From contig VGTG01000050.1 of the NCBI GenBank assembly GCA_016874795.1, forward strand, positions 1-35,001: a DNA stretch of 35,001 bases, given 5' to 3'. Made by a program: the position numbers and the translations under genes. The notes beneath the pieces were generated by a model. That model had not been told where the DNA came from, ran no database searches, and saw nothing but the letters and a program-made list of their open reading frames with translations. Below are positions 15,441 to 22,455 of the stretch, in pieces (position 1 is the stretch's first letter; the number at the start of each line of letters is the position of its first letter). This stretch comes from Deltaproteobacteria bacterium (GTDB lineage: Bacteria > Desulfobacterota > Binatia > UBA12015).

Positions 15441-16738
15441 GCAGCCGAAAGGCGCTTGCCCTCCGCGTACTGCACGAACGCCACCAGAGCGCGCACGTCG
15501 TGGTAGCTCGCCTTCCAGGCGTGCGCCTTCGCGGTCTTCTTCGGCCGCCCATCCGCGCCGACCGACTCGATCCAGATCCCGTCCTTCGGATCGGCCATGT
15601 GGGCTCCGATGAAGTCGAGGAGCCGAGCGATCGACGTCTCGTAACGCTCGCTCGGCGCGTGCTCGAGCGCCGTGACGAGCGCGGCCAGCAGCTCGGCCTG
15701 TACCCACCAGATCTTGTCGGTGTCCGTCGGCGTGCCGTCGCTCGCGCGGCGCGCGTAGAGGCCGCCGCGCTCCTCGTCGAATCCTCGTGAGAGGGCGCGG
15801 TCGAGATACGCGTGGAAGTGCTGCCAATCAGGCGCGACGCCGAGCGCCTGCTGCGCTCGGATCATCAGCCAAGCGAACTCGACGTCGTGCCCGAACGAGC
15901 CCGGCTCAGCGCCGCCCTCGACGGGGCTCCAATCCTCATGGAAGTGGGAGCGGTAGGCACTCGGCTCCTTCGGGAAGAAGCGCGTGACACCGATGAGGAG
16001 CGTCTCCTCGAGTGAGGCTTTCACCTCGGGATCTCCCGTCGCGGCGTAGAGCTCCGTCAGCGCCTCCATCACGTGGAGCGTCGCGTTCGCGCTCTTCTGG
16101 CCGGGGATCTCGAGCGTGACGCCCGGCTCCGGCGCGCGGATCGGCGTCCAGTCGGGGCGCAAGATCCCGTGCCAGCCGCCGTGCTTCGCGTCGCGCGCGC
16201 GCTCCCGCAGGATGCGATGCAGCGCGAGCGCCTCGCGCATCGGCTCCTCTTCACCGCTCGCCCGCGCGTACTCGACGAGCGCGTACAGCGCGAACGTTTG
16301 GCCGTAGAGGACCTTGTTGCGATTGCGCGCGTTGCCGGCGAGGTCCGTCGTCCAGAAGTAGCCGCCGTGCTCGGCGTCGCGGAAGTGCCTCTGCAGGAAG
16401 CGGTAGCCGTGCGCGGCGGCCTCGAGGTAGCTCCGGCGCGCGTCGCCGAAGCCCGCGCGGTGCGCGTGCGAGAAGCCCCAGACGAGTCGGCTCTGCGAGA
16501 CGATCTGCTTCTCGGTCGCGACGCCGCGCCCACGCGCGAGATCGTCGGCGAGGACGTAGCCGCCGTGCTCGCGATCGAGCGTCGTGTCGTACCAGTACGG
16601 CAGCATCGTCCCCGCGAGCGTCGCTCGCGTGAAAGCGGCGCGGCTCGCGAGATCGCGCGCTTCGTCGGCGCCCGGGAGCGCGGCTCCCGCGCCGAGCGCG
16701 ACGAGCGCCAGCAGGAATGCGACTGCCGGGCCGCCCAC
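15356..16738 (-). CDS. Secreted AGE-family epimerase/isomerase-like protein
   Basis: A 460-residue (alpha/alpha)6-barrel protein of the N-acylglucosamine 2-epimerase / cellobiose 2-epimerase group. Motifs include WYDTTLDREHGGY, KQIVSQSRLVWGFSHAHR (the Arg-x-x-W of the family), GGYFWTTD, LYGQTFALYALVEYARA, NATLHVMEALTELYAATGD (His222), GHDVEFAWLM (His284) and a closing HAWKASYHDVRAL. The GTG at 16738 is chosen because it begins a good signal peptide (AVAFLLALVALGAGAALPGA); the frame upstream belongs to an unrelated remnant. Family members isomerise sugars at C2 or between aldose and ketose and are usually cytoplasmic, so the leader is a notable difference. It could instead be a glucan hydrolase-like relative, as the fold is shared. 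Its last 28 codons lie over the pntB 3' end in convergent orientation. Confidence 0.78.
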   Translation of the reverse strand: MGGPAVAFLLALVALGAGAALPGADEARDLASRAAFTRATLAGTMLPYWYDTTLDREHGGYVLADDLARGRGVATEKQIVSQSRLVWGFSHAHRAGFGDARRSYLEAAAHGYRFLQRHFRDAEHGGYFWTTDLAGNARNRNKVLYGQTFALYALVEYARASGEEEPMREALALHRILRERARDAKHGGWHGILRPDWTPIRAPEPGVTLEIPGQKSANATLHVMEALTELYAATGDPEVKASLEETLLIGVTRFFPKEPSAYRSHFHEDWSPVEGGAEPGSFGHDVEFAWLMIRAQQALGVAPDWQHFHAYLDRALSRGFDEERGGLYARRASDGTPTDTDKIWWVQAELLAALVTALEHAPSERYETSIARLLDFIGAHMADPKDGIWIESVGADGRPKKTAKAHAWKASYHDVRALVAFVQYAEGKRLSAAQRSDFISLMSFVMLSFASPKSIMHFSL

Positions 16739-16807
16739 GCAGTCGAGCGTCTCAGACGAGCGGCTGCGCTTCAACGAAGAACGGCCGCTCCTCGGCGCGA
16801 CGCTCGC

Positions 16808-16951
16808 ACCGGGCGAGGACTCGTACTCGTTCAGCTCGTCCTTGCCGGAGACGAGGTGAACGTCCTCGCTGCGCACGAGGGCACTCGAGCCGTAGAGCGT
16901 TCCGTGGATCTTCCGGCACGTCGCGCAGTGGCAGTGGATGAAGTCACCGAC
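16808..16951 (-). pseudogene. Remnant of a GFA/CENP-V-like zinc protein
   Basis: In the same frame as, and directly upstream of, the epimerase-like gene is VGDFIHCHCATCRKIHG followed by TLYGSSALVRSEDVHLVSGKDELNEYESSPG. This is the first half of a glutathione-dependent formaldehyde-activating (GFA) domain, with the CxCxxC zinc cysteines. The N-terminal GSCxCGAV strand and the second CxxC pair are missing, and the sequence beyond 16808 is unrelated. A possible ATG at 16990 overlaps the start of the divergent CoA-transferase by two bases, so a functional gene is unlikely. It is read as a fragment left by deletion on both sides. An open frame joins it to the epimerase, but a functional fusion seems improbable because the signal peptide would be internal. 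Confidence 0.6.
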
Positions 16952-16988
16952 TTGCGGAGGCACGGCGCAACCTCGATGGTTCCCCGCC

Positions 16989-18221
16989 ATGAGCCATTCC
17001 CGCCCTCCGCTCGCCGGACTCCGGGTCATCGAGAGCTCTCTCCTCGGACCCGGGGCGATCACCACGCACCTCGCCGACCTCGGCGCCGACGTCATCAAGG
17101 TGGAGTCGCCCGCCGGCGACTACATCCGCGAGATGACCTGGCCGATCGTCGAGGGAGTCTCGCTGCTGCACCTGCACGTGAGCCGCGGGAAAAAGAGCCT
17201 CACGCTCGATCTCAAGAACCCGAAGGCGGTCGAGATCTACCTCGAGCTCGTGAAGACCGCGGACGCCGTCGTCGAGGCGATGCGCCCCGGCTCGCTCGCG
17301 CGCCTCGGCCTCGGCTACGAGGAGCTGAAGCGCGTCAACCCGAAGATCGTCTACTGCAACATCTCCGGCTATGGGATGACCGGCCCCTACAAGGACATGC
17401 CGAGCCACGGCATCGCCTACGACACCTGGGCCGGGCTCGTCCCGCCGGCGTACGACGAGGAAGGCTTTTGCTACATCTCGGAGCACGCTTCGATGGGCAT
17501 ACACGCGGGGCCGGTCTTCGGCGCGCTCGGCATTCTCGCCGGCGTGATCCGCGCGCGCGAGACGGGCGAAGGTTGCCAGATGGAGATCGCGCAGTCCGAC
17601 GCCGCCGCCTACATGGACTGGTACCGCAGCGAGTCGTGGAAGGCGTACGAGCGACCCGAGTCCGAGGTCACCGGCAACAAATCGGACGACTACGTGCGCC
17701 GTGCGCCCGGCACCGCGGGCATGAAGGAAGGCGTCCGCTACCAGATGTACGATTCGAGCGACGGGCACGTCCTGTTCATGGCCTCGGAGAAGGAGTTCTG
17801 GAAGAACTTCTGCGAGGGCGTCGGGCGCCTGGACATGTTCGAGCGCTGGCCGGGCTCGAAGTTCGCCGATCACGCGCGCAACAACCGCGAGATGCAGCGC
17901 GAGCTCCGCGAGATCTTCAAGTCGAAGACGTCCGCCGAATGGATCGCGTTCTCGAACGAGAAGAACACCCCGATCGCGCCGGTGAACACGCCGAAGACGA
18001 TCGCCGACGACCCGCAGTTCCAGGAGCGGCTCCCGTGGTACCCGCGCGACAAGCACGGGATCGAGATGCTGCCGCTGCCGCTGAAGGTCATCGACGAGAA
18101 GCTGCCCGCGCCGTCGAAGGCGCCGACCGTCGGCGAACACACCGAGGAGGTGCTGCGGCGCGTCCTCGGCTGGGACGACGCGAAGATCAAGGCCGCGAAG
18201 GGGTCCGGCGCGCTCGGCTGA
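16989..18221 (+). CDS. Class III (CaiB/BaiF) CoA-transferase
   Basis: A 410-residue single-unit family III CoA-transferase. It begins with PPLAGLRVIESSLLGPGAI, continues TTHLADLGADVIKVESPAGDYIREM and VSRGKKSLTLDLKNPKAVEIY, then ISGYGMTGPYKDMPSHGIAYDTWAG. The region normally holding the catalytic Asp reads YISEHASMGIHAGPVFGALG, with Glu-His in place of Asp. Either Glu serves or the alignment shifts by a residue, so activity is probable but not proven. Start ATG 16989 precedes the conserved MSHSRPPLAGLRV; an upstream ATG at 16938 adds non-family residues. It leads a plus-strand group with an Asp-type hydrolase, a flavin split-barrel protein and a hydroxychromene-carboxylate-isomerase-like protein, which suggests activation of an aromatic or aliphatic acid. 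It is only distantly like the tandem enzyme at 9.9-12.3 kb. Confidence 0.88.
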   Translation: MSHSRPPLAGLRVIESSLLGPGAITTHLADLGADVIKVESPAGDYIREMTWPIVEGVSLLHLHVSRGKKSLTLDLKNPKAVEIYLELVKTADAVVEAMRPGSLARLGLGYEELKRVNPKIVYCNISGYGMTGPYKDMPSHGIAYDTWAGLVPPAYDEEGFCYISEHASMGIHAGPVFGALGILAGVIRARETGEGCQMEIAQSDAAAYMDWYRSESWKAYERPESEVTGNKSDDYVRRAPGTAGMKEGVRYQMYDSSDGHVLFMASEKEFWKNFCEGVGRLDMFERWPGSKFADHARNNREMQRELREIFKSKTSAEWIAFSNEKNTPIAPVNTPKTIADDPQFQERLPWYPRDKHGIEMLPLPLKVIDEKLPAPSKAPTVGEHTEEVLRRVLGWDDAKIKAAKGSGALG

Positions 18222-18253
18222 AGCGAGCCCGGAAGCGAGCGGCGTAGCGCGTT

Positions 18254-18270
18254 CGCCACCCCGCGTGGCG
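18254..18270 (+). terminator. Small hairpin after the CoA-transferase gene
   Basis: CGCCAC (18254-18259) pairs with GTGGCG (18265-18270) around a 5-base loop, with a possible GCG/CGC extension below a 2-base bulge. It lies 32 bases after the stop at 18221 in a 149-base gap before the hydrolase. No T-run follows. It is a weak terminator candidate, and short stems are frequent by chance at this GC content. Confidence 0.25.
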
Positions 18271-18370
18271 CGCCCGCCACTCTGCTCGCGCCTCGGTTGG
18301 GAGCTTCGTCGGTCCGACGTCACGCGCGGCGTGGCCGGCGGTTTGCTGTCGGAAGGGACGGGAGGAGCGC

Positions 18371-19207
18371 ATGGAAGGTCCCGTCGACGTCGATTCGTGC
18401 CGCATCGTCTGGAAGCGGGAGGGAAGCGGACCGCCGCTCCTCCTCGTGCACGGCTGGCCGCTGCACTCGTCCACCTGGGACGGCGTGCTGCCGCACCTCT
18501 CGCGGACGCACACCTGCTACGCGCCCGACCTGCCCGGCCTCGGCGAGACGCAGTGGTCCGACGACGCCGATCTGTCCTTCGCGGCGCAGGCGCGCCGCCT
18601 CGCGAAGCTCGTCGACACGCTCGGGCTCGATCGCTACTCGATGATCGCGCAGGACACGGGCGCCACGATCGCGCGCCTCGTCGCCGCGGAGCACGGCGAA
18701 CGGGTGGGCGCGCTCGTCCTCCTGAACACCGAGATCCCGGGGCATCGCCCCCCGTGGATTCCGCTCTTCCAGAAGACCGCGGCCCTTCCCGGCTCCGTCT
18801 CGAGCTTCTCGCTGAGCCTCCGCTCGCGGCTCTTCCTGCGCTCGCCGATGGGCTTCGGCGGCTGCTTCCACGATCGCGCGCGCATCGACGACGCGTTCGT
18901 CGCGCGCTACGTCGCGCCGCTGCTGCGCGACCGACGTCGCATGGAAGGCGCGCTCCGCTATCTCCGCGGGATCGACTGGTCGATCGTCGACGGCTTGTCC
19001 GCCGCACATCGGAGGATCACCGGTCGCGTGCGCCTCGTCTGGGGCACCGAGGATCCGACGTTCCCGCTCGAGCGCGCTCGTCCGATGGTCGATCAGTTTC
19101 GCAACGCCGACCTCGTCGAGGTTCCGCGCGCGCGGCTCCTTCTGCACGAGGAGCGCCCGGACGCGGTCGCTGCGGCCGTCTCCGAAGTGCTGACAGCGGC
19201 TTCGTAG
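18371..19207 (+). CDS. Alpha/beta hydrolase with Asp nucleophile (dehalogenase/epoxide hydrolase type)
   Basis: A 278-residue alpha/beta hydrolase. Motifs are the oxyanion segment LLLVHGWPLHSSTWDGV (27-30), nucleophile elbow MIAQDTGATIA with Asp95 where esterases have Ser, the acid Asp228 (VWGTEDPTFP) and the His259 of LLLHEERPDAV. Asp at the elbow marks haloalkane/haloacetate dehalogenases and epoxide hydrolases, which pass through an ester on Asp. The cap lies between about 130 and 205. The Arg pair of fluoroacetate dehalogenase is not evident to me, so I leave the reaction open. Start ATG 18371 follows GGGAGGAGCGC, a good ribosome site (18360-18365). It is 149 bases after the CoA-transferase and co-directional with the isomerase-like gene, fitting a small-molecule degradation role. 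Cytoplasmic; no signal peptide. Confidence 0.85.
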   Translation: MEGPVDVDSCRIVWKREGSGPPLLLVHGWPLHSSTWDGVLPHLSRTHTCYAPDLPGLGETQWSDDADLSFAAQARRLAKLVDTLGLDRYSMIAQDTGATIARLVAAEHGERVGALVLLNTEIPGHRPPWIPLFQKTAALPGSVSSFSLSLRSRLFLRSPMGFGGCFHDRARIDDAFVARYVAPLLRDRRRMEGALRYLRGIDWSIVDGLSAAHRRITGRVRLVWGTEDPTFPLERARPMVDQFRNADLVEVPRARLLLHEERPDAVAAAVSEVLTAAS

Positions 19208-19318
19208 CGCTCGCCAACGCGCGCGGCTCGGACTTCGCGTACGCGATCGCCCTTCTCCCGCGCCGGACCGAGGTACCGGGCTGGCTCGAGTCAGCGAGAC
19301 GTGGCATGGCGGCCTTAC

Positions 19319-19786
19319 ATGAAGCGCTGGAGCGACTTCGCCGCCGAGCGACCGGAGATGGCCGAGGCCGGCCGGGCTCTGCTCTACCAGCACACGGTCG
19401 GGCTCGGCTATCTCGCGACGATCCGGAAGGACGGCGGGCCGCGCCTGCATCCCGTCTGTCCGATCCTCGCGAACGGCGGGCTCTACGTGTTCATCGGGAA
19501 CCACTCGCCCAAGCTGCACGACCTCCGGCGCGACGCTCGCTACGCACTGCACGCGTTCCCGTGCGTCGACGTCGACGACGAGCTCGCGATATCGGGACGC
19601 GCGCTGCGGATCGACGATCCCGACGTCGACCGCATCGTGTACGAGACGTACACCGCGACCGGCGCCGTATCGAGCAACCACACGCTGTTCGAGCTGTCGC
19701 TCGAGCGCGTGCTGCACGCGAAGTACGGAGCACGCCCGAGCTGGCCGCCCGTTTACACGAAGTGGAGCGCGTCCTCCGACTCGTGA
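19319..19786 (+). CDS. Pyridoxamine-phosphate-oxidase-family flavin split-barrel protein
   Basis: A 155-residue protein that starts MKRWSDFAAERPEMAEAGRALLYQH. The split-barrel core follows: LGYLATIRKDGGPRLHPVCPI, LANGGLYVFIGNHSPKLHDLRRDARYALHAF, and DDELAISGRALRIDDP. The pattern LATxRxDGxPRxHPV is typical of the FMN- or F420-binding PNPOx-like superfamily, whose members bind or use reduced flavins or haem and are often stress-related. A cofactor cannot be assigned. A GTG 18 bases upstream (19301) would add six residues; the ATG is chosen because relatives begin at this tryptophan-containing segment. No clear ribosome site supports either start. The stop overlaps a GTGA start of a truncated acetyltransferase frame. 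The 111 bases before the gene hold nothing I can name. Confidence 0.78.
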   Translation: MKRWSDFAAERPEMAEAGRALLYQHTVGLGYLATIRKDGGPRLHPVCPILANGGLYVFIGNHSPKLHDLRRDARYALHAFPCVDVDDELAISGRALRIDDPDVDRIVYETYTATGAVSSNHTLFELSLERVLHAKYGARPSWPPVYTKWSASSDS

Positions 19787-19926
19787 GCGCCGCGACCGAT
19801 ACCGCGCTCGAGGTCCGTCGCGCCCGCACCGAGGAGCTCGGTCGCCGTCTCGCCATTCGGCGCGAGGTGTTCGTCGCGGCGCGGGTGCCTGAGCCGCCCG
19901 CTTGCTCGCGCGAGGTGTGGTGCTAG
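19783..19926 (+). pseudogene. 5' remnant of a GNAT acetyltransferase
   Basis: A GTG overlapping the previous stop (GTGA, 19783-19786) opens a 47-codon frame: ALEVRRARTEELGRRLAIRR followed by EVFVAARVPEPPA. This matches the N-terminus of GNAT N-acetyltransferases (pattern IRxATxxEL..ALxIRxxVFVxEQGVP). The acetyl-CoA loop and the rest of the domain are missing; the frame stops at 19926 just before the ribosome site of the isomerase-like gene. It is probably the stump of a gene once coupled to the flavin split-barrel gene, deleted from its middle onward. Short size limits certainty. Confidence 0.5.
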
Positions 19927-19952
19927 CGACCGGAGTCGAAGGAGCCGCAGCC

Positions 19953-20609
19953 ATGCCGCACGTCGACGTCTTCTGGTCGTTCCGAAGCCCGTACTCGTAC
20001 CTCGCGACGCGCCGCCTCGTCGCGCTCGAGCGAGACTGGGACGTCGAGGTGCGCGTCCGGCCGGTCCTGCCGATCGCGATCCGCACGCCGGACTTCTTCT
20101 CGCAGGTGAATCCGCTCTGGCCGCCGTATCTTCTGCGCGACACGTGGCGGATCGCCGAGCAGGCCGGAATTCCGTACGGCTGGCCGCGACCCGACCCCGT
20201 CGTGCAGGACATCGCGAACCGCGTGATCCCGAAGGAGCAGCCTTACATCCATCGCTTGACGCGTCTCGGCGTCGAGGCGGTGACGCGCGGCCGCGGCTTG
20301 CCGTTCATCGACGAGGTCTCGCAGGTGATCTGGAACGGCAAGATCGACGGCTGGCACGAGGGCACGCACCTCGCCGACGCCGCGACGCGCGCCGGCCTCG
20401 ACCTCGCCAGCATGGACGCGGCCATCGAAGCCGCCCCCGCGAGCCGCGACGCCGTCATCGAGCAGAACCAGAACGACCTGACCGCCGTCGGGCACTGGGG
20501 CGTGCCGACGATGGGGTTCGAGGGCGAGCCGTTCTTCGGCCAGGACCGGATCGACCTGCTGATCTGGCGCATGGAGCAAAAGGGCGTCCGGCGCCGCGGC
20601 GCGCGGTAG
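19953..20609 (+). CDS. 2-hydroxychromene-2-carboxylate isomerase-like DsbA/kappa-GST protein
   Basis: A 218-residue thioredoxin-fold protein of the kappa-GST / HCCA isomerase family. The N-terminus DVFWSFRSPYSYLATRRL carries the SPYSYL motif, with Ser12 in the place of the catalytic Ser of NahD. The C-terminus has HWGVPTMGFEGEPFFGQDRIDLLIWRM, matching the conserved GVPTFxxxGExFxGQDRxD block. There is no CxxC, so it is not a disulfide oxidoreductase. Family enzymes isomerise a chromene carboxylate to trans-o-hydroxybenzylidenepyruvate with glutathione in naphthalene-type pathways; relatives act on other thioesters or unknown substrates. Start ATG 19953 follows AAGGAG (19939-19944). The neighbours (CoA-transferase, Asp-type hydrolase) fit an aromatic or halogenated compound pathway, but no ring-cleaving enzyme is nearby. 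Confidence 0.85.
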   Translation: MPHVDVFWSFRSPYSYLATRRLVALERDWDVEVRVRPVLPIAIRTPDFFSQVNPLWPPYLLRDTWRIAEQAGIPYGWPRPDPVVQDIANRVIPKEQPYIHRLTRLGVEAVTRGRGLPFIDEVSQVIWNGKIDGWHEGTHLADAATRAGLDLASMDAAIEAAPASRDAVIEQNQNDLTAVGHWGVPTMGFEGEPFFGQDRIDLLIWRMEQKGVRRRGAR

Positions 20610-20627
20610 AGGGAACGACTCCGCGGC

Positions 20628-20661
20628 GGGTGCCGCAAGGGCGCGTCCCCACGCGGCACCC
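20628..20661 (+). terminator. Hairpin after the isomerase-like gene
   Basis: GGGTGCCGC (20628-20636) pairs perfectly with GCGGCACCC (20653-20661); within the 16-base loop, GGG and CCC can pair again. It begins 18 bases after the stop at 20609. No T-run follows. A likely transcript end of the plus-strand group, in the same U-less style as the hairpins at 2862 and 30167. Confidence 0.45.
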
Positions 20662-20676
20662 CATCGAGACGTGGGT

Positions 20677-20763
20677 GCCGGCTGCCAGCAAAGCGGTCAG
20701 CACGACACCGAGCACGACCGCCGCACGCGGGAAGGCGAGCGCGACCTTGGCGAGTCGGTTCAT
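20677..20763 (-). pseudogene. Possible N-terminal stump of an RND/MMPL-type transporter
   Basis: In the 368-base gap between the isomerase-like and M23 genes, the minus strand encodes MNRLAKVALAFPRAAVVLGV followed by VLTALLAAG. The pattern of a short basic start, PRAxxxLxxxLTAL and a first membrane helix is typical of RND/MMPL exporters, which go on for about 800 more residues. Here the frame continues only as unrelated Arg/Gly-rich sequence. No ribosome site is seen. If real it is a deletion stump. The rest of the gap (20610-20977) holds the hairpin at 20628-20661 and nothing else I can support. Confidence 0.3.
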
Positions 20764-20977
20764 GAGCTGGCGATCGGGGGCCAAATGGAGCGCGCCCCCA
20801 TCGCTACTACGCGAAGTCCGTCGAGCGACACGACACGGAGCGCGCGCGATCACGCGGATGTGCCGGGCCGCGATCCCGCACCTCCTCGCGACCAAGGGCA
20901 ACATCGAACGGGCGAGCCAGCTCCGCCGCCGGCGCGGGGGCTGGATCGGTGCTTCCGCTTCGGGCGATAACTGGAGG

Positions 20978-22448
20978 ATGCGAATCGTCGCCGCTGGAGC
21001 TGCCCTGGCTGTCTTCCTGTCTCGTGCCGCTGCGATGCCCCCGATCGTACTGGAGCACTTTCCGATCGGGCTTCCCGGGGTCGATGCGTCGAACGCCGCG
21101 CTGCTCGCGGCGTTGGACCACAAGGGCACGTTCTATACACAGTGCTGCGATACGACGATCGTCGTCTTTACCGGGGAAACCGCCGAGCGCGGGGGGACGA
21201 CGCTCTTCTGTCCCGCACCTCCCGACTTTCCGATCTGCTTCATCACGCCCGGATGCGTGTGCGGGTACGAGCATCCGACGGGCGCGTCCTACGTCGTCAA
21301 CGGCAACTATCTGGGCTCGCTCGTCGGCCCGTCGATCCTCTCGTACGACGGCCACGCCGGCTACGACTATGGGTACCCGGCCGCAACGCCGCTCGTCGCC
21401 ACCAAGGCCGGGATGCTGTGCAAGGCCGTGGAGGATTTCATCAACGGGCATCAGGGCTTTCCGACGGCGTGGGACAAGTTCCACACCTTCTACGTCGATC
21501 ATGGGACGGTAGCCGGCGCCGGCTTCGCGAGCTGGTATCTGCATGCGAGCGCGCTCGAAGGCGCGCTGGCGAGCCTGACGCCAGGCTCCTGCGCGCCGGT
21601 CGCGAGCGGTCAAGTGATCGCCCGCGTCGGCAACCAGGGGACGATCTTGCCCCACCTGCATTTCGAGGTGCGGCGATACGTGCCGGCCGACGGACCGGAA
21701 GCGGCGACGAGCCAGGTGGTCGATCCCTATGGCTGGACGGGGAGCACCCCTGATCCCTGGGAGGACCCGCAGGAGAATCCACAGGCGGCCTACAACCCGC
21801 CGTCGCTCTGGGGGGAGCGGAGGGCCACCACCGGCGTGTGCCCCCGCCCCGCTGGCCGGATGCACGGCCGGCAGCAAGAGCCGGCTCGTGGTGCGGGATC
21901 GGACGCCGGCGGGACAGGATCGGCTGTCGTGGAGCTTCCGGGGCGCGACGGTCGACCCGGCCGACCTCGGCGACCCGCGTGTCGATACCCGGTTCGCGCT
22001 GTGCCTCTACGCATCGACGCCCGCGTCGCTCGAGGTGCCGGCCGGCAGCCTCTGTGACGGGGACCCCTGCTGGCGCGGGCTTGGCGGGCCGCCGGCCAGC
22101 AAAGGGTTCCGCTATCTGGACCCGGCGGCTGCCACGGACGGCGTCAGTCGCATGCTGCTCCGTCCCGGCAACCTCCAACAGGGACGCATCAATCTCGACG
22201 GGCGCGGCGCTCAGCTGACCCTGCCCGCCCTGCCGATCGGTCTCCCGCTGCGCGTGCAGGTCCAAGGGAGCAACGGTTCGTGCTTCGAGGCCACGTTCTC
22301 AGCGGCCAGCGTGGCACGCAACGATGCGCGGCAGTTTCGTGGTCGCGCGGACGCTGCCGCCACGGAGCAGATGCGGCCGCTGCGGCCTCGCGGCGTCGAG
22401 GAGACACGCCGGCGCATCGGCCGCGCTCTGGGTACGGCTCATCGCTGA
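20978..22448 (+). pseudogene. Secreted M23-type peptidase with lineage-type C-terminal domain, frameshifted
   Basis: From ATG 20978 a signal peptide (MRIVAAGAALAVFLSRAAAM) precedes an LytM/M23 domain. It has His126 and Asp130 (SYDGHAGYDYG), His189 region (SWYLHAS), and His226/His228 (LPHLHFEVRR), the complete zinc and catalytic set. M23 enzymes cleave peptide cross-links in cell walls. The frame stays good to about NPPSLWGERRATTGVCP; the next frame then supplies APLAGCTAGSKSRLVVRDRT, a long stretch ending LPIGLPLRVQVQGSNGSCFEATFSAAS and a stop at 22446-22448. This second part looks like a C-terminal domain I associate with Binatota-type secreted proteins. Removing one C from the C5 run at 21841-21845 (or one G from G6 at 21810-21815) joins the two. 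A GGAGG touches the ATG with no spacer, so the true start is uncertain. Cys-rich segments (QCCDTT, PGCVCGYE) suggest disulfides. Confidence 0.72.
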
Positions 22449-22455
22449 ATCTCGC

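Noticed and set aside
16739-17098. Functional GFA-epimerase fusion protein of about 580 residues
   Set aside because: The GFA half-domain lacks its second zinc pair and the epimerase signal peptide would be internal. The shared open frame is more likely chance.
19208-19318. Coding or repeat content between the hydrolase and split-barrel genes
   Set aside because: A short frame (LANARGSDFAYAIA) looked suggestive but has no start, no length and no second copy in the window.
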